A stretch of DNA of 64,000 nt from Trichoplusia ni. Lineage: Eukaryota; Arthropoda; Insecta; Lepidoptera; Noctuidae. The stretch lies in NCBI RefSeq assembly GCF_003590095.1, contig NC_039479.1, positions 7,750,001 to 7,814,000 of the forward strand, in the 5' to 3' direction. The notes under the pieces were generated by a model. The model saw only the letters and a program-made list of their open reading frames with translations, was not told where the DNA came from and ran no database searches. Below, piece after piece: positions 36,525 through 47,754 of the stretch (the stretch's first letter is position 1; each line of letters starts with the position of its first letter). Made by a program: the position numbers and the translations under genes.

Positions 36525-36634
36525 TCATCGGGTTTGAAGCTACCCTAAAAATTTCAGCTTGCTAGCTTATCGGGAAGTGTTTTAAAATTGAGTTGCAAAA
36601 ATCCAACCGGAACAACAAACAAACAAGAATGTGA
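36525..36634 (+). repeat. Dispersed repeat, pair member 1
   Basis: CATCGGGTTTGAAGCTACCC, GCTTATCGGGAAGTGTT and AAAAATCCAACCGGAACAAC. Its inverse recurs at 59449-59562, outside the duplicated segment; also at 52404-52513 through the duplication. Confidence 0.8.
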
Positions 36635-37750
36635 GTTTATAAAAACGTGGAGAAATCCATATAAATAATTGCGTAACGTAACATTGGAACATTGAAGTCG
36701 ATCCAAATCGCATCGGCTACGTCATGCGTACGACAAAACGCGAAATGACGATGTCGCGCGACGGTCTGCCGAGCCAAGAGCGGACACTGAACCGGTACCA
36801 CGGGGTATTTTAGGACATGACCTACACTTTACACTCATTTTAGGGTTTCGTATAAATTATGCGGAACTAATTTTATTAAAACTGGTTACTTTTAATCATG
36901 AAAATGATTTCTTTTACTATTCATCGGATTGGACAACGTCCATTTTGTGGGGTAGTTATGAAAATGGTTTCTTTTTGTAATATTAATTGGATTTGACGTT
37001 GTCCATTGGGGTAAAGTTGAGGATATTGTTTCTAGGGAAGTGGATGTTTTTTCTTTTTCCATAAAGAAGATGTTACTCTCTTAGAATTTTTAGGAGTAAA
37101 AAACAACTCGGCCCCTCTTGAGATATTCCATCTGTTGGAAACTTAGAAAAAAACATAAACTAAATACAACCTTTTCAATTTTTTTTTATAGAGCCCATTC
37201 TAATAAGAAATACGTAAAACAATTATAAATTATTAATTCGTCATTTAAAATACAAAGATGTGTTACAGAACCGATCGCCTGCACGTTTGACTCGCACTTT
37301 GCCGACTTTTACACTTTATTTAGCCCTTGACAAGTCCCGGTCACTAGGGTAAGGTATTTTTAAATGGATCGCGCCTCATTTATTTATATTTTCTTTTTTG
37401 ATCACTTCTATTGGATTTCGCTACTTTTGAACAGTTGTTCAAACAGATACCATATCCATCTCCACTTTTGTGAAGTTATTTGGTTAGTGACGTCCAATTT
37501 CTTTGGTGTGCAAAGCAATTGACACAATTTATATCGCGGTTTTGAATGGTTTGAACTGTGGTGTAAACTAACTATCAAGCGAACTAAAACGCAGCGACGG
37601 TTGTGTGTTAAGTGCATACTCATTAAAATAATTCAATCGTAGTTAGCAAATGAAAAAAACTGCACACTAGATATAACCACCTGTTTTAAAAATGTCGAAA
37701 ACCTTGCACACACTCTAAATTCCTAATTACAAATGAGCACTACAGTTAAA

Positions 37751-38040
37751 GAAACTGGTGAAGTGCGAGTCGGACAGGCTAAAAGAGGGGTCCATTGAAA
37801 AAAAAATAACTTAAATTTATTTATTTTTCATAACAATCGTTGCTTAACCTCGATATTTATTTTTATAAGACCAGCAGAAATCCATCATCAGGAAACAAAT
37901 GCCTAGCTCATGATATGAGAGGCAGTCTGTCCGTTCGTCCGTCATCTGATAGACTGTCGGACATGTAGCGGAGCATCATAAAGACAGTTTAATTCCTACC
38001 TTTTGAGTACGGGACCCTAGAAAATAAAATAACCGACCGA
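37751..38040. repeat. Degraded relatives of the GGGTTCCG element
   Basis: GAAGTGCGAGTCGGACAGGC, a short GTCC tract and TTTTGAGTACGGGACCCT recall the ends and middle of that element. A similar block lies at about 35275-35480. Confidence 0.45.
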
Positions 38041-38917
38041 GTTTTATCTCATTTTCCTCTCGCGTTACATGCACTCTTTTAAATGGTGTGAACCTTGACA
38101 CTCGTTCGTTTGCGCTGACCTACACGGAGGTAGTTAAAGTTATAACACCTTTTTGCGTTACATAAGCCTTAATAGCCGTATCTTTATATAAAAAAGGGCT
38201 GTGTCTGACTGTTACCAACAAAAGGCATTAGTCATGACTTTAAAACCGTTTAAACTAATCCTGTCACATTCACACATAATGTGAAGGAGAGTGCAGATAC
38301 GTATTTTGGGTAGTTAATATGTGTTTACATCATCAAATAATATTTTCGTGAAGTTAGGAAATATTGCTGTATTGTTTATTTTTTGTTTTCAGAAATAAAA
38401 CAACGGTTTTTTGGCATCTGGTAAGAGTTGAGCTGTATTTTTTTGCCTTTTTCGGTTAGAATCACCAAAAATCATAACTGACATTCAAAGCAAAAATCAC
38501 ACAAAAAATATCTGCATCCAGAAAACAATACCAATACAAAAAAAGCATACATTTATGCATTGGTCAACTTTTATTAACTTTACCATTCACCACTTCGCAA
38601 CTATTTTCCACTGCACCCTTTCTGCTTTTGTTTTTATAGTTCAAAGCCAGAAAACAAATGAAGCTGTATTTAGTTCTCTGGTATACCGTATTTGTTCATT
38701 TTCAATGTGGAACGGTCGCTTTGTATTGACTATCGCTTAACTGAGACGTATGGTGAGTGGAGAGCCTTCTAAGGATTACACGTTAATGGCAGGTGGGGTT
38801 TCCGCAGACTAGAATTATGTATCAGCTATTATAAATGTGTTTACTTATACCTACATGTATGTATAAAATTAGTGATTTATTATATTACACACGAACTCAG
38901 ACAAGTCAGTGTGTATA

Positions 38918-39300
38918 CACGGTGATTTTTTTGTCGTCTTACAAAAGCAGCCCAGTTCGTGTATCCGACGTAAATTACCCCTAGGCGCGATTATTATATT
39001 TTTATCATCAACTAAGATCATAAGTACGAAGAAAATTAAACAAGAGAAATCTGAAATATACTCTTAAAAATGATGAAATTGCCGCCGCCCGCGCCCCTCA
39101 CCATAGTTACAAGGCTCGGACCGCGCTCGCAACAGAACTGTGTTTCTATAAAACTACGAATTGCATCATAATATTGAATAAAAATTGCATTTAATTTTTT
39201 TTCAAATCTCATAAATACCTATTTTTTTATCATGGACGTGTTCTAGTCATTGCATACATGAACTGGGCTGCTTTTGTAAGACGACAAAAAAATCACGGTG
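38918..39300. mobile_element. 383-bp MITE with 41-bp terminal inverted repeats
   Basis: Left TIR 38918-38958 begins CACGGTGATTTTTTTGTCGT; right TIR 39260-39300 is its inverse at 40 of 41 positions. Flanks TATA on both sides could be the target duplication. The interior has a GC-rich patch (CCGCCGCCCGCGCCCCTCAC). No transposase. Duplicated at 54797-55179. Confidence 0.92.
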
Positions 39301-39595
39301 TATATACAACATATAACTTTTATAAACCTATATAAAAGCTGTTTGTTTGTTCCAACTAATCGCTGAAATGAAATAGAATGATTTCGATGGGACTTTTATT
39401 TGCAGATAGCTGATAGACTGAGTAACTTAGGCTACCATACTTGTAGAAAAGAACTTTTTTAACCGACTTTTAAAAAAGGAGGTTACTCAATTTGACCTAC
39501 TACGGATAGTTGATTGGATACGTAGTAACAATATTACTACGGAATATCTGTAAGAAAAAAAGAGTCTTTTCTGAAATCAATATTTTACGATATAA

Positions 39596-39834
39596 TCTAT
39601 ACTAATATAAAAAGCTGAAGAGTTTGTTTGTTTGTTTGAACGCGCTAATCTCTAAATTGAAAAATTATTTTTGTGTTGAATAGACCCTTCATCGAGGAAG
39701 GCTTTAGGCTATAAACCATCACGCTGCGACTAATAGGAGCGAAGATACAATGGAAAATGTGAAAAAAACAGGGCAGGGATAAATCATAACTTATATCTTC
39801 TACCCACGGGGACGAAGTCGCGGGCAACAGCTAG
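39596..39834 (+). mobile_element. Helitron-like element of the Lep1 type, copy 4
   Basis: A, then TCTATACTAATATAAAAAGC through GCGGGCAACAGCTAG, then T. Its 3' hairpin ACCCACGGGGACGAAGTCGC is intact. Duplicated at 55476-55714. Confidence 0.9.
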
Positions 39835-41190
39835 TATGTAATATTCGCAAAGAAACAAAGGTTTGGGGCGTTAGATTTTGGAATATCTTAGTACCCAATA
39901 TATATTTAACAGCTATAAAATATTAGCAAGGTAAACTCCGCTGAGATTCACAATAAATCATGTGATACGCATAGATTTTAATTTATTACTCTGCTGAGTA
40001 TTTTGTGTTGTTTTTGACTGTCAAACTAATATTGCTTTGAAAGCATCTTGTAATTTATTACATGGTCTTCGTAAGCTTTGAGTCGGTTTCAAACTTTGGA
40101 AGCGAAATATTTGAAGTTTTGGATGCGGTATTTTGTAAATTTGTTATAAGTTTTATTAAAAGTCTATTAAATTGTAATAAAGTTTGTTTGCCTTAGAGGT
40201 AAGTGCCTTTTTTGAGGAATTCACGGTGTAGACAAAACAGTACATACGCAATTTTGTAACACGACATTTTTATTTTTACTTTCATCTTAGTTGAAAGATT
40301 TTCTTTGAAATCACAGTTACTGAAATCCTCCTGTTAAATAGTTTGTTCTTTTTTTTTCTAAAATACCTGGTAATAAGATCTGGTAAGGGATCGTCAACCT
40401 TTTCGGTAACTTTCATTCATTAACCTTTGAAGGTGCAGACGTTGCATAGACGACAAACATTTATGAATAAAATATTTGTGTTTAATCCGAATTTTTATTC
40501 CACTGTCAAACACGTAGGTATTTCAACACGTCTCTTTATGTGTGGTTCGTGTAAATAAAAGAGTTTTTTCTATAATATTATCCTCTTTTCGCCACAAATT
40601 TGTGAACCTTACTAGTCCTTGGGGAATCGTATTTCTTTTGTTTCGAATCAACAAATAAAATGATATTTATGACTGTTTAGAGGTTTGAATGAATTCTTTT
40701 GGGGGTTAACTTATCTTGCCGCTGTTTTAAATTTAATAACAGTGTGATAGAAGTTTTTAATACTTATATTTTATTATTTTAAAATAATATAATCAAAAAT
40801 GTATGTATCTTATCTCTGTAGATCACAGGTTGCTAATTAATTAGATACGTAGGTATACATACGATCATTTTTTATTAGAATTAATTATCAAGATAAAAAA
40901 TGCTAAATATAAAACAGCTATAGACAAGTGAAGCTAAGCTTATTGCAAAAGACATAACAACCGGCCTAAAACGAGCATTTTGATTTCCGTTTATTATATT
41001 TGAACTGTATTTGTGTAGTTCATAAAACATAAAATATAAGCTAAAGGAACATACCAAAATGTGTTTTTATCAATCAATTGTCTTGTACACACATCACTAA
41101 AGACAGTTCGTGATTCTGTCATATTTTCACGTGTTCTACTATAACGGACCCTTGAGGGCTCACCACTATCCAAAGGAAAATTGGTGCATT

Positions 41191-41241
41191 CGTGGAAGTG
41201 AGACGATACTATACACCGTGTCGTTCTGTCACGCTTCCACA
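41191..41241. repeat. Dispersed palindrome, copy h
   Basis: CGTGGAAGTGAGACGATACT at the left and TTCTGTCACGCTTCCACAA at the right. Among the best-preserved copies. Also at 57075-57125 through the duplication. Confidence 0.8.
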
Positions 41242-41546
41242 ATCATAATGTTTTTCAAGACGTGGCGTTAGCTCCCTGATGGTCGCTCCCTTTTTACAAC
41301 CCTCTTTTCGGTCAATTTATTACATTTTCTTGATACTTTGTGACGTGATGTTTACCAGTATCACATGTCAGGATGTCTGGCGCCCACGCAATGTTAGTTG
41401 ACAAAAAACAAGATGAAATAATATATGAAATTGTCTGTTTAAAAGAAATTATCTGTTATAGGTTGAGGTTTTGGGCTACGCTCTCGAGTGATTGTTAAGG
41501 ATCGTGTGACCACTTTCAGACTTAAATTTTACCGTTATTATTGGGT

Positions 41547-41851
41547 CATCATCATCCTACCCTTTTCCCAACTATGTTAGAGTCGGCTTTCAGTCTAGCT
41601 GGATGCAGTTAACCAGTGTTTGAAAAAGGCGATTGCCTATCTGACCTCCTTAACCCAGTTACCTGGGCAAAACGATACCCCTTAGTCATACCGGTTGTCA
41701 GTTGTCTTTTCAAGCTTCTAACTAAAAGTGACAGCTGTTAAATGTATATAAAACAACCGGGACACGAATTTAACGTGCCTTCCGAAACATGGAGGAACTA
41801 TTGTTGGACATTGTTGGACCGACGCGACCCTATCACATGTACCTTAACAAA
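41547..41851 (-). mobile_element. AGCCGACCCC-family repeat, copy 4
   Basis: TTTTCCCAACTATGTTAGAG, AACCCAGTTACCTGGGCAAA, ACGATACCCCTTAG and TTTAACGTGCCTTCCGAAAC, the inverse of copy 1. Starts with an ATC-repeat. Duplicated at 57431-57735. Confidence 0.85.
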
Positions 41852-42216
41852 TATCTAGATATTACTTACGTAAACCTAGATAAGGAATCCAGTATCAAGG
41901 CCTTCAAAGACTGTGTTTTCGGTGCATCACTGCAAAATTTTTTGGTCTACCCATTTTTCTATTCATAACTGTGTCACTTCGGTTTTCCTTTACCAAAGGT
42001 TTAATAATAAATCTCCCATGTATTAATGTATGAACAACATAAACAAACCCCTAAGCTGAAAGTAAATTTGTTTAGGCTTTACAAACATGTGCTCCGAGGA
42101 GGTTACGTTTCGATGGAGTTGCTTCTGATTTATAATGCGGTTAAAATATAAACCGTACTCCAAGTAAATGGTTTATTTAAGATATGGGGATCTAGTTCCG
42201 ACTGTTAAAGTAATGC

Positions 42217-42273
42217 TGTTTTAGGAAAGAGATAGTGCTCTACGCCGTATAAAGTGGTGTCTCGCTTCCCACC
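42217..42273. repeat. Dispersed palindrome, copy i
   Basis: GGAAAGAGATAGTGCTCTAC and, at the right, GTGTCTCGCTTCCCACCA. Also at 58101-58157 through the duplication. Confidence 0.72.
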
Positions 42274-43045
42274 ATACGTCCTATGATAATATAAACTAAT
42301 TAAAAAGTGCCTCACTTGCCTTAATCAAGATAGTAACAAGAAGTTCAGGGGTTTTATGCGACAGTATTCGTGGCCTAAAAATAATAATTAAAAAGTTATA
42401 TTGAAACTAGGATAAATAAAAGGTTATTTCTCAACGACCAGACAAAATTTAACACTACAACCTTTAAAAGCGAATAAAGAATATTAAGAATATGAATGTC
42501 AAAATAATCGTCTTTATCTATCCTCCATCCAATCCATCATCAAACAGGCAACGCCTTCTGAAATTATTTTATTACCTTAATCATGTCAGCAAAAATGACT
42601 GCATGGCAACTGACAACGAGCTTAAAGGGAGTCCTGCTTTGCAACGTTGTCGAAATTACAAGTGCCTAGATAGTTTAAATGCAATGGATTTTTTCACTTA
42701 CTTTAATAGTTAAGGTAATAAGTGTCCATTAAGATATGCATATTAAACGTGCGAATGTATTATGAAGGTCATTTGCCTCAACTTATTAATAAGTGCGATG
42801 TTATCATAGCAAAGACGGGAATACCCGTGGGTTGTTGCATTAATTATCTTACTCACTAATACAATAGTTATGTGTTCAGAATTGTCTATAAAGGCTTGAA
42901 TGTCTGTTTAAAAAAGGTTCATATTCGACTCTGCAGTTATTTAATTAATGTTTTCATAAACCATAGGGAACTTTTTGGTGTCCGCCATAAATTTTATATT
43001 TTATATTTATTTATTAAAAATAGAAAATAGGAAATTACATAAAAA

Positions 43046-43077
43046 ATCGCCAAACTGCAAAGCAGTTTGTTGGCGAT
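43046..43077. repeat. LINE 3' UTR hairpin
   Basis: ATCGCCAAACTGC and GCAGTTTGTTGGCGAT pair with a three-base bulge, about 55 bp from the element's 3' tail. It may be what the RT recognises; that role is inference. Confidence 0.6.
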
Positions 43078-43338
43078 AATAGCGCTCTTTATTATACATT
43101 TTTCTTTATTGTGTTTTTATAGTTTACAATGAGTGTAGTTGCATTTATTATTCTTATATATAAACAATAATCACATTATATATACTTTATCTTGCAACTA
43201 TTACAATATAAAAATTAAATTTATATTCTAGGAACATCAACCTGTTTATATCTACCATTATTTATTACAACTAATTCTTATTGAAATTTCTATTTGGTTA
43301 ACAATTGTAATGAGATCTGTTCTTACTCCTATGTTTAT

Positions 43339-44625
43339 TTATAATATTAATACTTCTTTTAGTCTTTTCTTAATAGTTACTTTGCTTACTTCTTTGGACA
43401 TATTTCTTATAAAGTCTAGTTTATTAAATATTACAGGAGTTATATATTTCCTCGTTCTTTTACCATAATAATTTCTTACAGATGGTATTACATATTTACC
43501 CTGTTCAACCCGCCTAGTGCGATAATTATGTGCTATTGGATTTTTGTACATATTTAGCTTACATTGTTCTAATGCTATAAGGTAATCTACTTTTGCATGC
43601 ACTGGTAGTATTTTACATATTTTAAATAATTCGTCGTAGTTTTGTTTGCACTTTAGTTTAACTTTTTTCCTAACTAAATATTTAATTATTCTTATTTGTA
43701 ACTGTTTAATGCGATCTAATTGCGTTTTGAACGTGAGGCCATAACTACTTAGTCCATAACTAATTATTGAGTCGACGAGTGCATAGTATACTACATATAA
43801 AACTTTTCTATTCACAAAGCTACTCAAATGAAAGAATTTGCTTAGGATTGATTGCAGTCTATTGCATACCTCATTAACGTGAAGTTTCCAGTTAAGTTCA
43901 CTATCCACTGTCAAACCTAGGTACCGGAATTTATCTACTACGTCTATAGCTACGCACTGGCATCCTATTTTGTTGTGGTGCAGACATTCGTAAGTATGTC
44001 CGTAGATAGGTATACTTAACTTACCTTGTTTATTGTAGTGACTATACGGGGAACTGATGTACATTACCTTTGTCTTAGCGAAATTAATTATTATGCCGTT
44101 ATCATGTGCCCATTTAATGATATTTTCAAAATCTTCCTGTATATGCATTTGTGCATCTCTTGTGTTATTGGACGAATACATTAAACACATGTCATCCGCG
44201 TACATGAACATCTTACAATGCTTTATTACGTTAGTGACACTATTGACATGCATAATATAGCCAACGGGGCCGTACACGGAGCCGGTCGGCACACCGAGAC
44301 TCACGCTTACCTCTTCTCCTGTGGTTCCGTCTATCGAGGTGCGGATAGTCCTATTCTCCAGATAACACTTGAACCACCTGCTGACGGGGCCTCTGATGCC
44401 ACATTCATCCATTGCTCGTAGCAGCACCTCGTGGTCCAGAGTGTCGAAGGCCTTTTTATAATCAATAAACAGAGCAGCAACAAACTTACCCTCGTTGAGA
44501 CTGTTGTTGACGTAGTCTGTGAACTGCGTGAGCGCGGTGGCGGTGCTGCGTCCGCGCCGGAACCCGTGCTGTGCTTCTGATATTATATTATTTTGTTCTA
44601 AGTAACTACTTATTTCATTAAACAA
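43339..44625 (-). CDS. LINE reverse transcriptase, main open frame (about 428 codons)
   Basis: Copies element RNA into DNA at the insertion site. The open frame runs from the FNEISSYLE block through QHGFRRGRSTATAL, the IDYKKAFD Asp block, YADD, FAKTKV, YLGLTVDSELNWKLH and a Lys/Arg-rich thumb-like end. Both YADD aspartates and the KAFD block are present, so the catalytic core looks intact. The frame does not start with a real initiator: it is the downstream half of a longer ORF broken at about 44620-44635. The upstream RT block is in another frame. Jockey/CR1 superfamily; the exact clade is not decided. Confidence 0.93.
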   Translation of the reverse strand: MFNEISSYLEQNNIISEAQHGFRRGRSTATALTQFTDYVNNSLNEGKFVAALFIDYKKAFDTLDHEVLLRAMDECGIRGPVSRWFKCYLENRTIRTSIDGTTGEEVSVSLGVPTGSVYGPVGYIMHVNSVTNVIKHCKMFMYADDMCLMYSSNNTRDAQMHIQEDFENIIKWAHDNGIIINFAKTKVMYISSPYSHYNKQGKLSIPIYGHTYECLHHNKIGCQCVAIDVVDKFRYLGLTVDSELNWKLHVNEVCNRLQSILSKFFHLSSFVNRKVLYVVYYALVDSIISYGLSSYGLTFKTQLDRIKQLQIRIIKYLVRKKVKLKCKQNYDELFKICKILPVHAKVDYLIALEQCKLNMYKNPIAHNYRTRRVEQGKYVIPSVRNYYGKRTRKYITPVIFNKLDFIRNMSKEVSKVTIKKRLKEVLIL

Positions 44626-44935
44626 TTACTTTTTCTGTTATTTTATTTAATACAGATAATATCGCGACTGGCCTATAGTTGCCATAGTCTATGTGGCTCC
44701 CCTGTTTATATATAGGACGTATGATAGATTTCTTTAAAATATCCGGGTACATTCCTTTATCTACACACATGTTTATAAATTTCGCTAATACTGGGCTTAT
44801 TTGTTTTTTGACTTGTTTAATATCCTGTACTCTAATTCTATCTATTCCAGGTGCTTTATTAAAATCTAGTTTATTTATATATTTTTCTATAGTGCTTGCA
44901 TCTACCTTTCTAAAATAAAAGACATATTAATTGGC
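44626..44935 (-). pseudogene. LINE ORF2 segment between frame breaks (RT N-terminal blocks)
   Basis: In its own frame it reads FRKVDASTIEKYINKLDF, then a KAPGIDRI block, GMYPDILKKS, IIRPIYKQG, NYRPVAILSVLNKITEKV and a stop. These are the RT blocks that precede FNEISSYLE in related elements, so a one- or two-base shift near 44630 separates them. A second shift near 44905-44935 separates it from the upstream part. Confidence 0.85.
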
Positions 44936-45630
44936 TTCACATATGAGCTCCTATCTAGAAAATTGTTATTGCAATTATGCTTAATTTTTAATATTTCTCC
45001 AGTGAAGGTTTGAGAGAACTTATTACATATATTATAAACAGTATTTGTTGGCCCTAAGTATTTTAAAATAACACTATCTAAGCTAGTTTTAGGGTTACCT
45101 ATCCATTTATTTATATTAGACCATATTTTTCTAGAATTCTTATTACAATTCTTTATCTCAAGCTGTCTGTATCTATTTTTAGCGATGTCTATTAATTTAT
45201 TTACTTTATTTCTGTATCTTGTATATATTAATCTATTATTCATGTTATTCGGTGAAGATTTCCAAGCCCTGAAAAGCAAATCCCTATATTCTAACTTTTT
45301 TTTGAGTTCACTATCTACCCAAGGTTGCGTAATTCTCTTTTCCTTTTTTATTATTTCTATTTTACATGTATTGTATGTTTCATCAAAAATCTTGTGTAGT
45401 TTTTCATACATTAAATTAGGACAATTAATTTGCAATAATTCTGACCAATCAACTGCTTCTAAACTAGCGCGAACCATTTTTTCGTTTAAAATTGTTTGTA
45501 TTTTAAAATTATTATTGGATACCTCACCGATTTTTGCCAAGCTAATTCCAACCATATAGTGATCGGATAGGTACAAGTTAGCAAGTGCGCGCGCGCATCG
45601 AGCGGCCGGCCGCGGCCCGCGCGCACGCAC
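44902..45630 (-). pseudogene. LINE ORF2 segment: end of endonuclease and linker
   Basis: Open for about 240 codons. Contains LYLSDHYMVGISL (the SDH block closing the AP-type endonuclease), a Lys-rich helical linker with QPWVDSELKKK and YRNKVNKLI, and FSQTFTGEI, as in jockey/CR1 elements. It is out of frame with SNIDHVCVR just upstream; the break falls in the GC-rich run near 45575-45635. Confidence 0.85.
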
Positions 45631-45639
45631 ACATGGTCA

Positions 45640-45791
45640 ATATTCGAGGAATTCAGCCGGCCGTCCACGATCGCTTCGCGCGTCGCCTCGGTCGTAGGTA
45701 TTGCACTTTGCAGGCCGCTTTCACACAACATGATTTTATAAGCATTTAGACTCGTGTCTGTATGTTGACTTATATTAATGTTGACATCTCC
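45640..45791 (-). pseudogene. LINE endonuclease fragment running into the gap
   Basis: Minus-strand reading from the gap edge: GDVNINI, NAYKIMLCESGLQSAIP, PTTEATR, SNIDHVCVR, typical of the second half of the AP-like endonuclease that nicks target DNA. The first half would lie within the N run. Confidence 0.85.
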
Positions 45792-46791
45792 NNNNNNNNN
45801 NNNNNNNNNNNNNNNNNNNNNNNNNNNNNNNNNNNNNNNNNNNNNNNNNNNNNNNNNNNNNNNNNNNNNNNNNNNNNNNNNNNNNNNNNNNNNNNNNNNN
45901 NNNNNNNNNNNNNNNNNNNNNNNNNNNNNNNNNNNNNNNNNNNNNNNNNNNNNNNNNNNNNNNNNNNNNNNNNNNNNNNNNNNNNNNNNNNNNNNNNNNN
46001 NNNNNNNNNNNNNNNNNNNNNNNNNNNNNNNNNNNNNNNNNNNNNNNNNNNNNNNNNNNNNNNNNNNNNNNNNNNNNNNNNNNNNNNNNNNNNNNNNNNN
46101 NNNNNNNNNNNNNNNNNNNNNNNNNNNNNNNNNNNNNNNNNNNNNNNNNNNNNNNNNNNNNNNNNNNNNNNNNNNNNNNNNNNNNNNNNNNNNNNNNNNN
46201 NNNNNNNNNNNNNNNNNNNNNNNNNNNNNNNNNNNNNNNNNNNNNNNNNNNNNNNNNNNNNNNNNNNNNNNNNNNNNNNNNNNNNNNNNNNNNNNNNNNN
46301 NNNNNNNNNNNNNNNNNNNNNNNNNNNNNNNNNNNNNNNNNNNNNNNNNNNNNNNNNNNNNNNNNNNNNNNNNNNNNNNNNNNNNNNNNNNNNNNNNNNN
46401 NNNNNNNNNNNNNNNNNNNNNNNNNNNNNNNNNNNNNNNNNNNNNNNNNNNNNNNNNNNNNNNNNNNNNNNNNNNNNNNNNNNNNNNNNNNNNNNNNNNN
46501 NNNNNNNNNNNNNNNNNNNNNNNNNNNNNNNNNNNNNNNNNNNNNNNNNNNNNNNNNNNNNNNNNNNNNNNNNNNNNNNNNNNNNNNNNNNNNNNNNNNN
46601 NNNNNNNNNNNNNNNNNNNNNNNNNNNNNNNNNNNNNNNNNNNNNNNNNNNNNNNNNNNNNNNNNNNNNNNNNNNNNNNNNNNNNNNNNNNNNNNNNNNN
46701 NNNNNNNNNNNNNNNNNNNNNNNNNNNNNNNNNNNNNNNNNNNNNNNNNNNNNNNNNNNNNNNNNNNNNNNNNNNNNNNNNNNNNNNNNNN
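45792..46791. other. Assembly gap, exactly 1000 N
   Basis: A run of N from 45792 to 46791. The round length means a placeholder of unknown true size. Left edge inside a LINE endonuclease, right edge at the first base of the repeated segment. Confidence 0.99.
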
Positions 46792-47658
46792 CCATGTTTG
46801 CAGATATATCTATCTATCTATCACGCTTCGACTCGATAATAAAATTTAAACCTGGCAGTAGACACATAGAATCAAAATTAAAAGGTTTTAATTTCAAATA
46901 GGCTGTTTCCAGGCACTTTTAAAACTTTATAGTTATGACTTTAGTTGCGTAAACATTCAATATTGACTTCAATACATCAACGGTTAGGTACCGTAAACCG
47001 TAACAATGTAGAAACAAGTTCCCACGCTTCTTCGATCACCTTCCGGTATTAGTCAAGATACAATGTCTTTTTCTGATTACAATACTTAATTATGATCACC
47101 TTGTAACTGACATAACATTAGTATGTAATTTGCATTATAATTTAATTCTTCCACTCAGCTTCCTCTGCCATGCGGTGTAAAAAGTAGTTGATTGCACATC
47201 AGACTCGTCACGTTAAGTAGAATACCTATTCGCCATTTGAATAGAACTTTGAATTTCGCAAGATTTTGTGTAAATGGTAGGTGGTTTTGTAACATGTTTT
47301 TTTTACACATTAAAAATCTTCAAATGACTGCTCCCGCTTTGGGTTGGGCTAAAAGCCATCTATGCTCCTTCTTTTGCCTTTCCTGTGCAGGGACCGCAGT
47401 AATTCTCTCGGACTATCCCGCTGGCCCATGTTTGTGACACCTTTAAGTCGGGTAATAGGCCCTTAGGCCAAATTATATAGGGAAAGTAATATATGCATAA
47501 ATTCTGGCGTGAAAAACAACAGATTCTACAGGGTAATACTGGAAGGAAAGTCGCTGTGAGATTTTGGTGGCTAAACAATAAATCGAATCCAACAAAGCAT
47601 GGAAAAAAATCTTTTTCGGTTTACAAATATTGTCTTATATCTTCATTGGCGTACTTAC

Positions 47659-47754
47659 CAAACAAATCTGAAGAGTAGTTCAAAGATGCTGGGGAAGACG
47701 AGATCGTCGGAGGCTGCCAGCCATTTTCGCCCCAGCAGCCGGAGCGCTGGCATT
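47659..47754 (-). CDS. DAGLB: Second copy of DAGLB-like exon 1
   Basis: Same 96 bases, ATG at 47753-47751, and same splice sites as 31782-31877. Most likely a false duplicate from unmerged contigs rather than an alternative first exon. If the duplication were real, this exon could splice over the nearer one. Confidence 0.85.

Larger units (their letters stand above)
30914..42992. repeat. Duplicated 12.08-kb segment, copy 1
   Basis: Matches 46792-58877 base for base apart from about nine single-base indels. Checked indel sites: a G run near 31571, A runs near 32360 and 32454, near 39317, near 39975, near 40310, a T run near 40350, near 40764, and a T run near 42350. I saw no substitutions. 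It contains coding exon 1 of the DAGLB-like gene. Its right end is the first base of the LINE 3' tail. Confidence 0.97.
42993..45791 (-). mobile_element. Jockey/CR1-type non-LTR retrotransposon, 5' end lost at the contig edge
   Basis: Minus-strand order: an endonuclease C-terminal part with GDVNINI at about 45791-45770, SNIDHVCVR, and SDHYMVG in another frame; a linker; then reverse transcriptase. RT blocks: PIYKQGSHIDYGNYRP, QHGFRRGRSTATAL, LFIDYKKAFDTLDH with the first Asp, GVPTGSV, YADD with the catalytic pair, and YLGLTVDSELNWKLH. It ends with a 3' UTR hairpin (43046-43077) and a TA-rich tail at 42993. Three frame breaks are visible. The rest of the endonuclease and any ORF1 would lie in the N gap. 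It is inserted in allele 1 only, judging by copy 2. Confidence 0.93.

Noticed and set aside
45762..46901. Long open frames across the N run on both strands
   Set aside because: They are made of N and carry no information.
47659..47754. A second DAGLB paralogue or alternative first exon
   Set aside because: Only exon 1 is duplicated, with unchanged flanks for kilobases and an N gap at the edge; an assembly overlap explains it better.
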